NCBI GenBank assembly: GCA_964344765.1 | Contig: CAYFOM010000001.1 | Coordinates: forward strand, 248,001 to 312,000 | Direction: 5' to 3' | DNA from: JACNIZ01 sp964344765 | GTDB lineage: Bacteria; Planctomycetota; UBA1135 | DNA: 64,000 bases | Shown here: positions 24,535-32,981 of the stretch, piece after piece | Layout of the letters: each line of letters starts with the position of its first letter | Numbering within the stretch: the first letter of the stretch is position 1 | The notes under the pieces: model-generated | The model's database searches: none | What the model was told of the DNA's origin: nothing | What the model saw: the letters and a program-made list of their open reading frames with translations, nothing else | Position numbers and translations under genes: made by a program

Positions 24535-26418
24535 ATGTTCCGGTTTCAGACGTTCGAGGCTCAGTTGCCTCCATCCCGGCTAAACCCTTGTGCCACAACC
24601 CACTTCGGGCCGACGAAACCGGTACGCATTCCCCTTCTACCCCATTTCTTCGGATTGTCATCCCATCGTGTTCCTTCTGCATCGCTGCTGGCATGTGCTT
24701 TTGCGCTACTCGGGCCTACTCTCAGCCCAGCGCAAAGCGCCGGCGGTGGATGGGAAACTTTGTCCGATCTACGTTCGTCGCAACTCGATTCCACCTTCGG
24801 CTCGGTAATCTCCATCCTGACCGACCTCGACGGTGACGGCTACGCCGAAATCCTTGTCGCATCCCCCAAAGCATCTGTAGGCGGTATCGCCGGCGCAGGT
24901 GCTGTTTTTCTTTATCACGGCGGCGACGGCGCGTTGCTGCATGAATGGCACGGAACCGTTCCACAAGCCGGTTTCGGCAGCGCGCTGTGTTCCATCGACG
25001 ACCTCAACGGCGACGGCACCCCGGACTTGTTAATCGGTGCTCCGGGTGAACCGCGATCAAGCCTGACCGAAGCTGGTGCGGTTTATTGCATGTCCGGCGC
25101 GGATTATTCGCGCTTGTTCACGTACCGCGGCAACTTCAGCGGCGATCGCGTCGGTAGTTCGGTGGCCGCCGCCGGCGATGTGGACTTAGATGGCACCGCA
25201 GACTTCTTGGTGGGTGGACCCGGACGCTCGCCGACTTCGCTCACGGCCGCCGGTGAAGTGCGCCTGATCTCCGGCCGCACTTGGCACACCATTCAATACT
25301 TCAAAGGCGAGTACTTCGGTGGCCGTCTCGGCACCACCGTGCTGGGCGTTGGCGATCAAAACGCCGACGCCATCCCTGACTTGTTGATGGCCGCTCCACT
25401 TGCCACCGCCAACGGCCAATCGGCCAGCGGTCGCATTCGCTTGCATTCCGGTGCGGACGGCGCGTTGTTGCAAGAATGGTTCGGAACCACGCCGACGGCG
25501 CGTTTGGGCTCGGCGATGGCAGCTGCCGATCTCAATCAGGATCAGATCCCGGAACTCTTATTCGGTGCGCCGGGAACCTTAGGCACAACCGGAACTCCGC
25601 TCGCCGGCATGGACGGCGTTGGAGAAGTGCGGTTGATGGAAGGCGGTACTTGGCAGCAGTTGTGGCAGCGCAACGGCACGCAGGAATATGCCTTCTTCGG
25701 CGATGCACTCAGCACCACACGCGGCAGCGGAATGCACGGATGGCGCGCACCGGGCGGGCAAAGTGGAATAGACGGTTTGCCTGGTGAAGATGTTTTGATC
25801 GGCGCACCCGGACTGAACCACAACGGCATTAGCGATTGCGGTGCCGTCTACGTGATCGATGCTGCGCTCAATGAAATCAGTGCGGTGGAATACGGCAGTC
25901 AAAGCCAAGCTCAATTCGGCAGTCAATTGGCGGTGAGCGGCGACGTCGACGGTGATGCCGAAGTCGACCTGCTGGTGCAAAGTCCGAACCGCAGCACTGC
26001 GCAACCGCAACTACGTTTCCACAGCTGGAAGCCGTATCTGAAGCTATCCAATCACGAGGTATCCGCGACGAGTGGCGGCATTTTGTTTCTGAAGCTCTCC
26101 TTCCCAATCAGCGAAGCCGGCCAAGCCGTGCGCGTGGTGGCGTCGGCATCCGGGCCGGGGCTCACACATTGGCGCGGCGTCGACTTGCCGATCGTTGCCG
26201 ATGCTTTGACTAGCAATTGTCTGAGTGGCAACGCGCATTGGTTCCCGCATTCGGTGCAGCTCGACGCCGCCGGTCAAAAAACCGTGCGTCTGGTAATCCC
26301 CAGCCAAGCGTTGTCGGCCTTCGCCGGGAATGCGTTGCGCTTGGTAGCAGTGAGCCACCAGGGCTTGGGTTCGCCGCGCATGAGCTCGGCAGTAGCGCTG
26401 CTCAACGTGAACCCGTAA
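24535..26418 (+). CDS. Secreted FG-GAP repeat (integrin alpha-like beta-propeller) protein
   Basis: 627 residues from ATG at 24535; starts at 24481 (ATG) or 24655 (TTG) are possible, and the last would place the signal peptide (SASLLACAFALLGPTLSPAQ) at the N-terminus. About six to seven FG-GAP units follow, each with a calcium-loop DxDxDGxxD-type core: LTDLDGDGYAEILV, IDDLNGDGTPDLLIG, AGDVDLDGTADFLVG, VGDQNADAIPDLLMA, ADLNQDQIPELLFG and SGDVDGDAEVDLLV. After the propeller comes a ~120-residue beta domain ending in LNVNP. Such proteins are expected to be secreted; the ligand is unknown. Two more FG-GAP proteins are at 49228-51951. Confidence 0.85.
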   Translation: MFRFQTFEAQLPPSRLNPCATTHFGPTKPVRIPLLPHFFGLSSHRVPSASLLACAFALLGPTLSPAQSAGGGWETLSDLRSSQLDSTFGSVISILTDLDGDGYAEILVASPKASVGGIAGAGAVFLYHGGDGALLHEWHGTVPQAGFGSALCSIDDLNGDGTPDLLIGAPGEPRSSLTEAGAVYCMSGADYSRLFTYRGNFSGDRVGSSVAAAGDVDLDGTADFLVGGPGRSPTSLTAAGEVRLISGRTWHTIQYFKGEYFGGRLGTTVLGVGDQNADAIPDLLMAAPLATANGQSASGRIRLHSGADGALLQEWFGTTPTARLGSAMAAADLNQDQIPELLFGAPGTLGTTGTPLAGMDGVGEVRLMEGGTWQQLWQRNGTQEYAFFGDALSTTRGSGMHGWRAPGGQSGIDGLPGEDVLIGAPGLNHNGISDCGAVYVIDAALNEISAVEYGSQSQAQFGSQLAVSGDVDGDAEVDLLVQSPNRSTAQPQLRFHSWKPYLKLSNHEVSATSGGILFLKLSFPISEAGQAVRVVASASGPGLTHWRGVDLPIVADALTSNCLSGNAHWFPHSVQLDAAGQKTVRLVIPSQALSAFAGNALRLVAVSHQGLGSPRMSSAVALLNVNP

Positions 26419-26492
26419 TAGCCGCGTCGGCGGCGCATCCAGGCCTGGGCTTAGCGGTTGCGACATGTAGGCTGCCGCCCTAACGTGGGGGC

Positions 26493-27590
26493 ATGCCATC
26501 CAAGATTTCCCGACGGAATTTGCTTCGCAACGCCGCTGCCGGACTGGTGGGGGCTGGATTGCCCGCCACTTTGGGCGCCACGCCTAGTTGCGCAGCACCG
26601 ACCTCCAACACCGATCGCGAAAACCCATTCGCCGCGCCGGAAACAGCCGTCGCCATTGCTTCGGGCAACGGTTTGAAGACGGTGGAAACGGCTTACAACC
26701 TGGTGACTCAAAAGAAGCTGCGGCCGGTTTCGGCGGCAGTGCAAGGCGTCGCCAGTGTCGAAGCGGATCCCAAAGACATGAGTGTGGGTTACGGCGGATT
26801 GCCGAATGAAGACGGCAAAGTCGCGCTGGATGCTTCGTGCATGGACGGCCCGACCCATAACGCCGGTTCGGTTGCGGCGGTGGAAGACATCATGCACGTG
26901 GCCCAGGTCGCAGAGTTGGTCATGGACGCCACCGATCACGTCAACTTGGTCGGCATCGGCGCTCGCCAATTTGCCATCGACCACGGTTTCCCGGTGGAGG
27001 ACTTGCTGACCGACCGTGCGCGCAAAATTTGGTTGAAGTGGCGCGCCAATCGAAGCGGCGATGACCGCCTGTGGCCGTTGAACGACGAAGCTTTGCTCGA
27101 TCCAACGCTGCAAGGCGAACCGCGTCCGTGGGGCACCATTCACTGCTCGGTGTTGGCGCCCAACGCCGACGTCGGTTGCTGCACGACAACCTCCGGTTTG
27201 GCATTCAAAATTCCCGGCCGCATCGGTGACTCGCCGTTGGTGGGCGCCGGCATGTACTGCGATAACGGCGTCGGGAGCGCGGGTGCCACCGGCCGTGGCG
27301 AAGCGGCGATTATGTCGGGTGGATCGTGGTTAATCGTCGAGCGCATGCGCGCCGGCGATACCGCTGAAGAAGCTTGCTTGTACGCGCTGCGCCGCGTCGC
27401 TGAACAAGCCGAACGCGCTTCGCGTTGGCAGTCGGCGTTGTGGAAGGATGGCAAGCCCGGATTCGGTTTGACCTTTTACGCCGTGCGCAAAGATGGCGAT
27501 TACGGTTGCGCGTCGATGTTGGGCAAACACAAATTTGCCGTCTGCACCGCCGACGGCCCGCGGTTAGAGACCAGCGCGACGCCATACTAG
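26493..27590 (+). CDS. N4-(beta-N-acetylglucosaminyl)-L-asparaginase-like Ntn hydrolase, Tat signal
   Basis: 365 residues, ATG start. The N-terminus SRRNLLRNAAAGLVGAGLPA is a twin-arginine signal, so it would be exported folded. The family pattern is clear: GGLPNEDGKVALDASCMDG, THNAGSVAAVEDIMHVAQVA, the nucleophile Thr215 in RPWGTIHCSVL (autocleavage site, codon at 27135), TTTSGLAFKIPGRIGDSPLV and GAGMYCDNGVGSAGATGRGE. It cleaves the sugar-asparagine bond of glycoasparagine or related amides. The hydantoinase/oxoprolinase genes follow four bases later, which points to an amide or amino-acid breakdown operon. Confidence 0.88.
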   Translation: MPSKISRRNLLRNAAAGLVGAGLPATLGATPSCAAPTSNTDRENPFAAPETAVAIASGNGLKTVETAYNLVTQKKLRPVSAAVQGVASVEADPKDMSVGYGGLPNEDGKVALDASCMDGPTHNAGSVAAVEDIMHVAQVAELVMDATDHVNLVGIGARQFAIDHGFPVEDLLTDRARKIWLKWRANRSGDDRLWPLNDEALLDPTLQGEPRPWGTIHCSVLAPNADVGCCTTTSGLAFKIPGRIGDSPLVGAGMYCDNGVGSAGATGRGEAAIMSGGSWLIVERMRAGDTAEEACLYALRRVAEQAERASRWQSALWKDGKPGFGLTFYAVRKDGDYGCASMLGKHKFAVCTADGPRLETSATPY

Positions 27591-27594
27591 GCGC

Positions 27595-29652
27595 ATGAGT
27601 CGCACAGTTCGGGTCGGCATCGATACCGGCGGCACGTTTACCGATGCGGTAACCGTGACCGCCGATGGCTATCAGGTGCACAAGTGCCCGACTACCGCCG
27701 ACGAACCGTCGCGCGCGGTGCTGCAGGCGATGGCCGAGTTAGCGCCGCCGCAAAACAAGTCGTCGGCACGAAACAAAGCGGCTGCGCAGTTGGTGCATGG
27801 AACCACGCATGCAACCAACGCGCTGCTCACCGGCCGTTTGGGTCGCATTGCTTTGCTGACCACGGCCGGCTTTGCCGATGTGCTTGCCGTCGGCCGTCAA
27901 GATCGCGAAGACCTGTATTGCTTGTCGCCGCAGTTGCGCCGGCCCAAGCAAGATCCGCGCACTGTGATTGAAGTTGAGGAACGCTTAGCTGCAAGTGGCG
28001 ACGTCATTCAAAACTTAAAGCGCGACGAGGTTCAGCGCATTGCAGAAACCATCGGCAAATGGCTGAATGCGTCTTCCAAGCGCAATGCGCGCCAAGTCGA
28101 CGCCATCGCCATCTGCTTATTGCATTCCTACTTGAACCCAGTGCATGAACTGCGCTTGGCGCGCGCGCTGCGCAAGTTCAAATTGCCGGTGGTTTGCTCC
28201 TCGCAGTTGGCCGCCGAGCATCGTGAGTACGAACGCTTCACCACTGCATGGGCCGACGCTTCGTTGGCGCCGGTGGTTGGGCCGGCGCTTCACAAACTGC
28301 AACGCGAAGTGAAACGGAATTGGGGTGCGGAATCGCAAGTGCGCATCATGCGCTCCGACGGTGGCACAGCCGGAGCGAAGGCGGCGGCTGACGAACCGGT
28401 GCACCTTGCGCTGTCCGGTCCGGCCGGCGGTTTGTGCGCGGCCCGCACACTCGCCGAAGCTCGCGGCGATCGTTCCATTCTCACCTTAGACATGGGCGGA
28501 ACTTCTACCGACGTCGCGTTGCTCGGCGAAGGTGAGTTGCCGTTGGCACCGATGGAACTCGGCGGCTACACCTTGCTCAGCCGCGGCTTGCCCATCCACT
28601 CGGTCGGCACCGGTGGCGGCAGTTTGGCGAGTTGGGACGCCGGCGGTGCGTTAACCGTGGGGCCGTCATCGGCCGGTGCGGTTCCCGGTCCAGTTTGTTA
28701 CCGCCGCGGCGGAAACCAAGCCACGGTCACCGATGCCCATTTGGTTGCCGGACGTTTGCACCCCGACCGATTCTTAGGAGGCGAATTCCAACTTGATTTC
28801 GACGCCGCGCAAACCGCATTGGCCGAACTTGGGCAAAGCGCAGGTCTCAGTGCCTTGCAAGCAGCCGAATCGGTGCTGCAAATTGCATCGGCCGACATGG
28901 AGCGTGCGTTGCGCCGCGTTTCATTGGCCGAAGGCTTCGACCCGCGCACGCTGACCTTGTACGCCTTTGGCGGCGCCGGCGGCTTGCATGCTGCTTGGGT
29001 GGCCGAACGCTTAGGGATGAGCAAAGTCGTGATGCCACCAATGGCCGGCGTATTTTCGGCAGTTGGTCTGCTCGCCGCGCCGCCGCGCCGCACCGTGGTG
29101 CAAACCGTGCTGCAGCCTTTGCCGTCTGCCGCCCAACGCAAGCGTTTGTTTGCACCGTTGGAGCAACGCTTGCGCAACGAACTCAAAGCCGACGGCATTC
29201 CGGCGCGCGGAATTCAATTGCGCCGCATTTTGGAATTGCGCAGTCACGGTCAAGCCGCCGAGTTCCCGTTGTTGGAGGGGCCGAAGTTGTTGCAGCGCTT
29301 CCATGAAGAACATCGGCGGCGCTTTGGTTACACGCGTGAGGATCAACCGGTGTTGTTGGTCAACATCCGCTTGCAAGCCGATGGCCCGGGCCACAACCCG
29401 TGGCAAGCTCGACGTAAACGCAAGTCCATGGCCAAACCGGTTGAGACGAGCATGGCAACTCTGCCCGAGGGCGGAGGGCGTTGCAAGGTGGGGTGGTATG
29501 TGCGCGAAGACTTAAAAGTTGGTGCCGAACTTAAAGGTCCGGCGATCGTTGCCGAATACTCCGGCACTACGGTGGTGCCCAAAGGTTGGACTGCGCGCGT
29601 CGACGCATTTGGTGCGCTTGAGCTGAGTCGCAATTCGGAGGGCAAAAAATGA
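27595..29652 (+). CDS. Hydantoinase/5-oxoprolinase subunit A (HyuA-type)
   Basis: 685 residues, ATG start. It begins with the ATPase-like VRVGIDTGGTFTDAVTV, then VHGTTHATNALLTGRLGRIA, VCSSQLAAEHREYERFTTAW, and the domain core GGLCAARTLAEARGD, ILTLDMGGTSTDVALLGEGE and HSVGTGGGSLASWDAGGAL. These are typical of HyuA/oxoprolinase alpha-type subunits that hydrolyse 5-oxoproline, hydantoins or N-methylhydantoin with ATP. The exact substrate is not clear from sequence. It overlaps the B-subunit gene by four bases (ATGA), so the two are co-translated. Confidence 0.92.
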   Translation: MSRTVRVGIDTGGTFTDAVTVTADGYQVHKCPTTADEPSRAVLQAMAELAPPQNKSSARNKAAAQLVHGTTHATNALLTGRLGRIALLTTAGFADVLAVGRQDREDLYCLSPQLRRPKQDPRTVIEVEERLAASGDVIQNLKRDEVQRIAETIGKWLNASSKRNARQVDAIAICLLHSYLNPVHELRLARALRKFKLPVVCSSQLAAEHREYERFTTAWADASLAPVVGPALHKLQREVKRNWGAESQVRIMRSDGGTAGAKAAADEPVHLALSGPAGGLCAARTLAEARGDRSILTLDMGGTSTDVALLGEGELPLAPMELGGYTLLSRGLPIHSVGTGGGSLASWDAGGALTVGPSSAGAVPGPVCYRRGGNQATVTDAHLVAGRLHPDRFLGGEFQLDFDAAQTALAELGQSAGLSALQAAESVLQIASADMERALRRVSLAEGFDPRTLTLYAFGGAGGLHAAWVAERLGMSKVVMPPMAGVFSAVGLLAAPPRRTVVQTVLQPLPSAAQRKRLFAPLEQRLRNELKADGIPARGIQLRRILELRSHGQAAEFPLLEGPKLLQRFHEEHRRRFGYTREDQPVLLVNIRLQADGPGHNPWQARRKRKSMAKPVETSMATLPEGGGRCKVGWYVREDLKVGAELKGPAIVAEYSGTTVVPKGWTARVDAFGALELSRNSEGKK

Positions 29653-31211
29653 GCGCGCAAAAACTCGGCAGCGACCTGATGGTTTTCCGTCACCTGTTCG
29701 CCAGCGTGACCGAAGAAATGGGCGAAGCGCTGCGCCAAAGCGCGGTATCGCCGAACATTAAAGAGCGCTTCGATTTCTCCTGCGCGATGCTCGACGCCGA
29801 CGGCCGTTTGGTCGCTCATGCCGCCCATATTCCGGTGCACCTCGGCAGCGCGCACATGACGGTGCCGGCGATGCTGAAAGAAATTGACCCGGGTCCGGGC
29901 GACGTCGTCATTTTGAACGACCCGCATCGTGGCGGAACCCACTTGAACGACATCACCGTCGTCGCGCCGTTTTTTGCCGACGGCAAGCGCATCGGCTTTT
30001 TGATGAATCGCGCCCACCACGCCGACGTCGGCGGGGCCGAGCCGGGATCGATGAGCGGCGCGCGTGATATTTACGGTGAAGGCTTCATGATTCCGCCGCT
30101 GCACCTGCAGCGAGATGGGGCGGAAGTGAGCGAAGTTTGGGCGCTGCTCGAAGCCAACGTGCGCGACCCTCACGCCGCGCGCGGAGATCTACAAGCTCAA
30201 TGCGCGGCCTTGCATCGCGGTGCGCAACGACTCGCCGACCTTTGCACCCGCTTCGGACGGGATGGCGTGCAGCGCGGCATGGCAGGTTTGTTGCATCACG
30301 GTGAGCGTTTGACGCGCGCATTGCTGAAGTCATGGCCCAACGGCCACGGCGAAGCGGTGGATTACATGGACGGCGAAAACAGTCCGCGTTTGCAATGCAA
30401 AGTGCGCAAGCAAGCGGATCGATTAACGGTGGACTTCAGCGGCACGTCGGCGCAGGTCAGCTCGTCGTGGAATACTCACCAAGCAGTTGCAACTAGTGCT
30501 GTGTTTTACGTTTTGCAATCGCTGAGCCCGGATCAAATCCCGGAAACCAGCGGCACCTTGGAAGCAGTGCAAATGCACTTCCCAACCGCCACTTTGTTGT
30601 CGTCGCAAGCACCGGCCGGCGTCGCCATTGGCAACGTCGAAACCTCGCAACGCATTGTCGATGTGTTGCTGCAAGCGCTGCGCTCCATTCTGCCGCAGCA
30701 AATTCCGGCCAACAGCCAAGGCACGATGAACAATCTGCTATTTGGCGGTCGCCGCAGCGACGGAAGCCCCTTCGTTTATTACGAAACGCTGGGCGGCGGC
30801 GCCGGCGCGTCGGCACAAGGCGCAGGTGCAAGTGCGGTACAGGTGCACATGACCAATACGCGCAACACTCCGGTCGAAGTCTTCGAGCAGGAGCTACCGG
30901 TGCGCGTGCATCAACTCGGAGTGCGACCCAACTCCGGCGGCCGCGGTGTGCATCGCGGCGGCGATGGCTTGCTCAAGCAAATCGAATTCCTCGAACCGGC
31001 ACGCGTCACCCTAACCGGCACGCGCCGAGTGGGCGGTGCAGCAGGGGCGGATGGCGGTTGCAGCGGCAAGCCAGGGATCGAACACCTGCGGCGTCGTGGC
31101 ACCAACAAGTGGATTCGGCTGCAACCGGGCCAAGCAATCGACGTGCAGCCGGGCGATCAGATACGCATTCAAACCCCGGGTGGGGGCGGATGGGGATCGC
31201 CCGACCGTTAA
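29649..31211 (+). CDS. Hydantoinase/5-oxoprolinase subunit B (HyuB-type)
   Basis: 520 residues, ATG start overlapping the A-subunit stop. Family features are FASVTEEMGEALRQSAVSPN, KERFDFSCAMLDADGRLVAH, DVVILNDPHRGGTHLNDITV, NRAHHADVGGAEPGSMSG, SQGTMNNLLFGG and ETLGGGAGA. It forms the second subunit of the ATP-dependent hydantoinase/oxoprolinase. Together with the exported asparaginase upstream this suggests use of cyclic or glycosylated amides; that link is an inference from position only. Confidence 0.92.
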   Translation: MSAQKLGSDLMVFRHLFASVTEEMGEALRQSAVSPNIKERFDFSCAMLDADGRLVAHAAHIPVHLGSAHMTVPAMLKEIDPGPGDVVILNDPHRGGTHLNDITVVAPFFADGKRIGFLMNRAHHADVGGAEPGSMSGARDIYGEGFMIPPLHLQRDGAEVSEVWALLEANVRDPHAARGDLQAQCAALHRGAQRLADLCTRFGRDGVQRGMAGLLHHGERLTRALLKSWPNGHGEAVDYMDGENSPRLQCKVRKQADRLTVDFSGTSAQVSSSWNTHQAVATSAVFYVLQSLSPDQIPETSGTLEAVQMHFPTATLLSSQAPAGVAIGNVETSQRIVDVLLQALRSILPQQIPANSQGTMNNLLFGGRRSDGSPFVYYETLGGGAGASAQGAGASAVQVHMTNTRNTPVEVFEQELPVRVHQLGVRPNSGGRGVHRGGDGLLKQIEFLEPARVTLTGTRRVGGAAGADGGCSGKPGIEHLRRRGTNKWIRLQPGQAIDVQPGDQIRIQTPGGGGWGSPDR

Positions 31212-31239
31212 TCGCATACAGGCCGAAGCCCGTGGTCGA

Positions 31240-31950
31240 TTAATTGCCGTCGTAAAGGTGGTCTTCGCCGAGCAGGTGGAACCAGTCCACTGCTTCGCGC
31301 AGCACGTCACTCAACGACTCACGGAAGGCACAAGCTTCCACCTTGCAGCCCTTAGCTTTGAGCATCGGGATGACGTCGGCGAAAACGCCGTTGCCGGAGA
31401 CGATAATGATGGTGTCGACCTTCTCGGCCGCCATCAGCATGTCCATGGCGATGGCCAATTCCCATTCGGCTTTGCGCGAACCGTCTTGCCGCTCAATCAC
31501 GCTACGCTTGCGAACTTGGAAGCCGCAGTAGTGCAAGTGATCGGTGAACCCGGTTTGCTCGATGCCGTCGCGGTCAATGACGTACGCGTTGGCGTGAGTC
31601 AGGCGACGGTTGCGCACGCAAGCGCGCAGCATCTTGGCATAAGACAGGTTGCGACCATAGGTCTTCTTCGCCGAGTGGTACATGTTCTGTACGTCGACGA
31701 ATACCGCGCAGGATTGACGCTTGAGGAAACCACCAGCGCTGGCGAAGCCGCCGTTGCTGGGGATCTGACCATTTGCCGGCTCAAGGTTCAGCATGCGACG
31801 CAAGCGCCACACTTCATCCTTGAGATCGAGGTACTTCTCTTCGAGGTCATCTCTTTCGATGCCTTCGACTTCTTCGTTCAAATCAATGAGGGGCCATTCG
31901 TACTCTTGTACTACTGGCGCCTCCGAGACTTCAGTTTCGCTCGGAGTCAT
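31240..31950 (-). CDS. NYN (LabA/DUF88-like) domain putative nuclease
   Basis: 236 residues, ATG start. A ~70-residue acidic, coiled-coil-like N-terminus (RDDLEEKYLDLKDEVWRLRR) leads to a NYN PIN-like domain: AVFVDVQNMYHSAKK, NAYVIDRDGIEQTGF, KAEWELAIAMDMLMAAEKVD and TIIIVSGNGVFADVIPMLKA. The Asp residues of the PIN-like metal site are in place, although the usual SGDGDF reads SGNGVF, so one acidic ligand is replaced. Its RNA target is unknown. It is convergent with the oxoprolinase genes. Confidence 0.85.
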   Translation of the reverse strand: MTPSETEVSEAPVVQEYEWPLIDLNEEVEGIERDDLEEKYLDLKDEVWRLRRMLNLEPANGQIPSNGGFASAGGFLKRQSCAVFVDVQNMYHSAKKTYGRNLSYAKMLRACVRNRRLTHANAYVIDRDGIEQTGFTDHLHYCGFQVRKRSVIERQDGSRKAEWELAIAMDMLMAAEKVDTIIIVSGNGVFADVIPMLKAKGCKVEACAFRESLSDVLREAVDWFHLLGEDHLYDGN

Positions 31951-32143
31951 GGTGGGTTAATTAAGGGTGTAGTTTCGTGGAGGTCCGGCAAATAGGGCCG
32001 GGTGAATAATCGCTTATTCGTAGGGTTTTTTTAAGAGCCAGGCAGCCCCGGCTCAAGAGGCCATTCTATCAGAATCCCCGTTGGGAAAGTCATAAGCATT
32101 TGGTGCCATGGGCAGAAAAAGCGTTTTAAATGGGAATTAAGCC
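31951..32143. other. Intergenic region upstream of the NYN gene
   Basis: 193 bases, AT-richer than the surroundings. It holds the promoter of the NYN gene and the 3' side of the DnaQ-WYL gene. A GAGCC/GGCTC inverted repeat around 32034-32054 lies next to a run of seven T at 32025-32031. I see no gene or known RNA. Confidence 0.35.
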
Positions 32144-32974
32144 TCAAAAACTTCGGCGCACCCGAGGCGGCGGTGCGTCCGGGCATGGATAGACCGCTTG
32201 GATCCGTTCAAGGCGATAGCTCTTATAGAAACCGGCGATATGACAATAGGCTTCCATCACAATTCCGTCGCGTTGGCGATAGAAAAAGCGCGGCGAGACG
32301 CGCGATTGAATCATATTTCCATTTGCGAGTCGGTAATGAATATCAACCGCCTCTCCGCTTTCCGCGGCAGCGTCCAAATCGCGTTTAGACGACGGCAGAC
32401 GCGGCGGATTCGGGGTAAATTGCGCCAGTGGCTTGCCGCGGCCGAGATAGCGGAAGCGGAAATCGGATCCGGACACTTCTTGCAGCTTCCAAAGCAACTG
32501 CAAAGTGGTTTCGGCGTCGTCGGAAGCGCGGTGCGAGCGGCCGGAATCGAGGCGGAATTCGGCGGCTAGGTTTTGCAAGCTGTGAGAGCGACGCCGGAGC
32601 AGTCGGCGCGACGCCGAAAGCGTGCAAAAGGTTGCGTTGTCGGGTGGCGCAATGCCCAGCCTTAGGCATTCGGCAGCCAACATCGTCGCGTCGAACGGCA
32701 CGTTGTGGCCGATCAACGGCGTTTGGCCGATCCAGCGGAAAAACTCGGGCAAAACCTCGGTGGCGGGAGCGGCGTCTTCGACTGCTTGATCATTGATGCC
32801 ATGAATGGCGATGACGCGCTCCGGAATCGGCTGCTCCGGGAAAATCAGGCGATCAAAACGATCCACGATGGAGTGACCACGCACTTTGACGGCGCCAATT
32901 TCCACCAATCGCGCACCGGGAGGCATGCCGGTGGTTTCGGTGTCGAAAACCACGAAGTCGCGGGGGAATTCCAT
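32144..32974 (-). CDS. DnaQ-like (DEDDh) 3'-5' exonuclease fused to a WYL-like domain
   Basis: 276 residues, ATG start. Residues 1 to about 165 are a DEDDh exonuclease: VVFDTETTGMPPGARLVEIG (first Asp-x-Glu), IPERVIAIHGI, LIGHNVPFDATMLAAE (second Asp) and SHRASDDAETTLQLLWKL (His and last Asp). Residues about 205-270 resemble a WYL domain: AVDIHYRLANGNMIQSRVSP, RFFYRQRDGIVMEAYCHIAG and FYKSYRLERIQAVYP. WYL domains are ligand sensors common in regulators and phage-defence genes, so this may be a nuclease gated by a small molecule or nucleic acid end. That role is inferred. It lies eight bases before the stop of the secreted-protein gene. Confidence 0.85.
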   Translation of the reverse strand: MEFPRDFVVFDTETTGMPPGARLVEIGAVKVRGHSIVDRFDRLIFPEQPIPERVIAIHGINDQAVEDAAPATEVLPEFFRWIGQTPLIGHNVPFDATMLAAECLRLGIAPPDNATFCTLSASRRLLRRRSHSLQNLAAEFRLDSGRSHRASDDAETTLQLLWKLQEVSGSDFRFRYLGRGKPLAQFTPNPPRLPSSKRDLDAAAESGEAVDIHYRLANGNMIQSRVSPRFFYRQRDGIVMEAYCHIAGFYKSYRLERIQAVYPCPDAPPPRVRRSF

Positions 32975-32981
32975 CGCCGGC

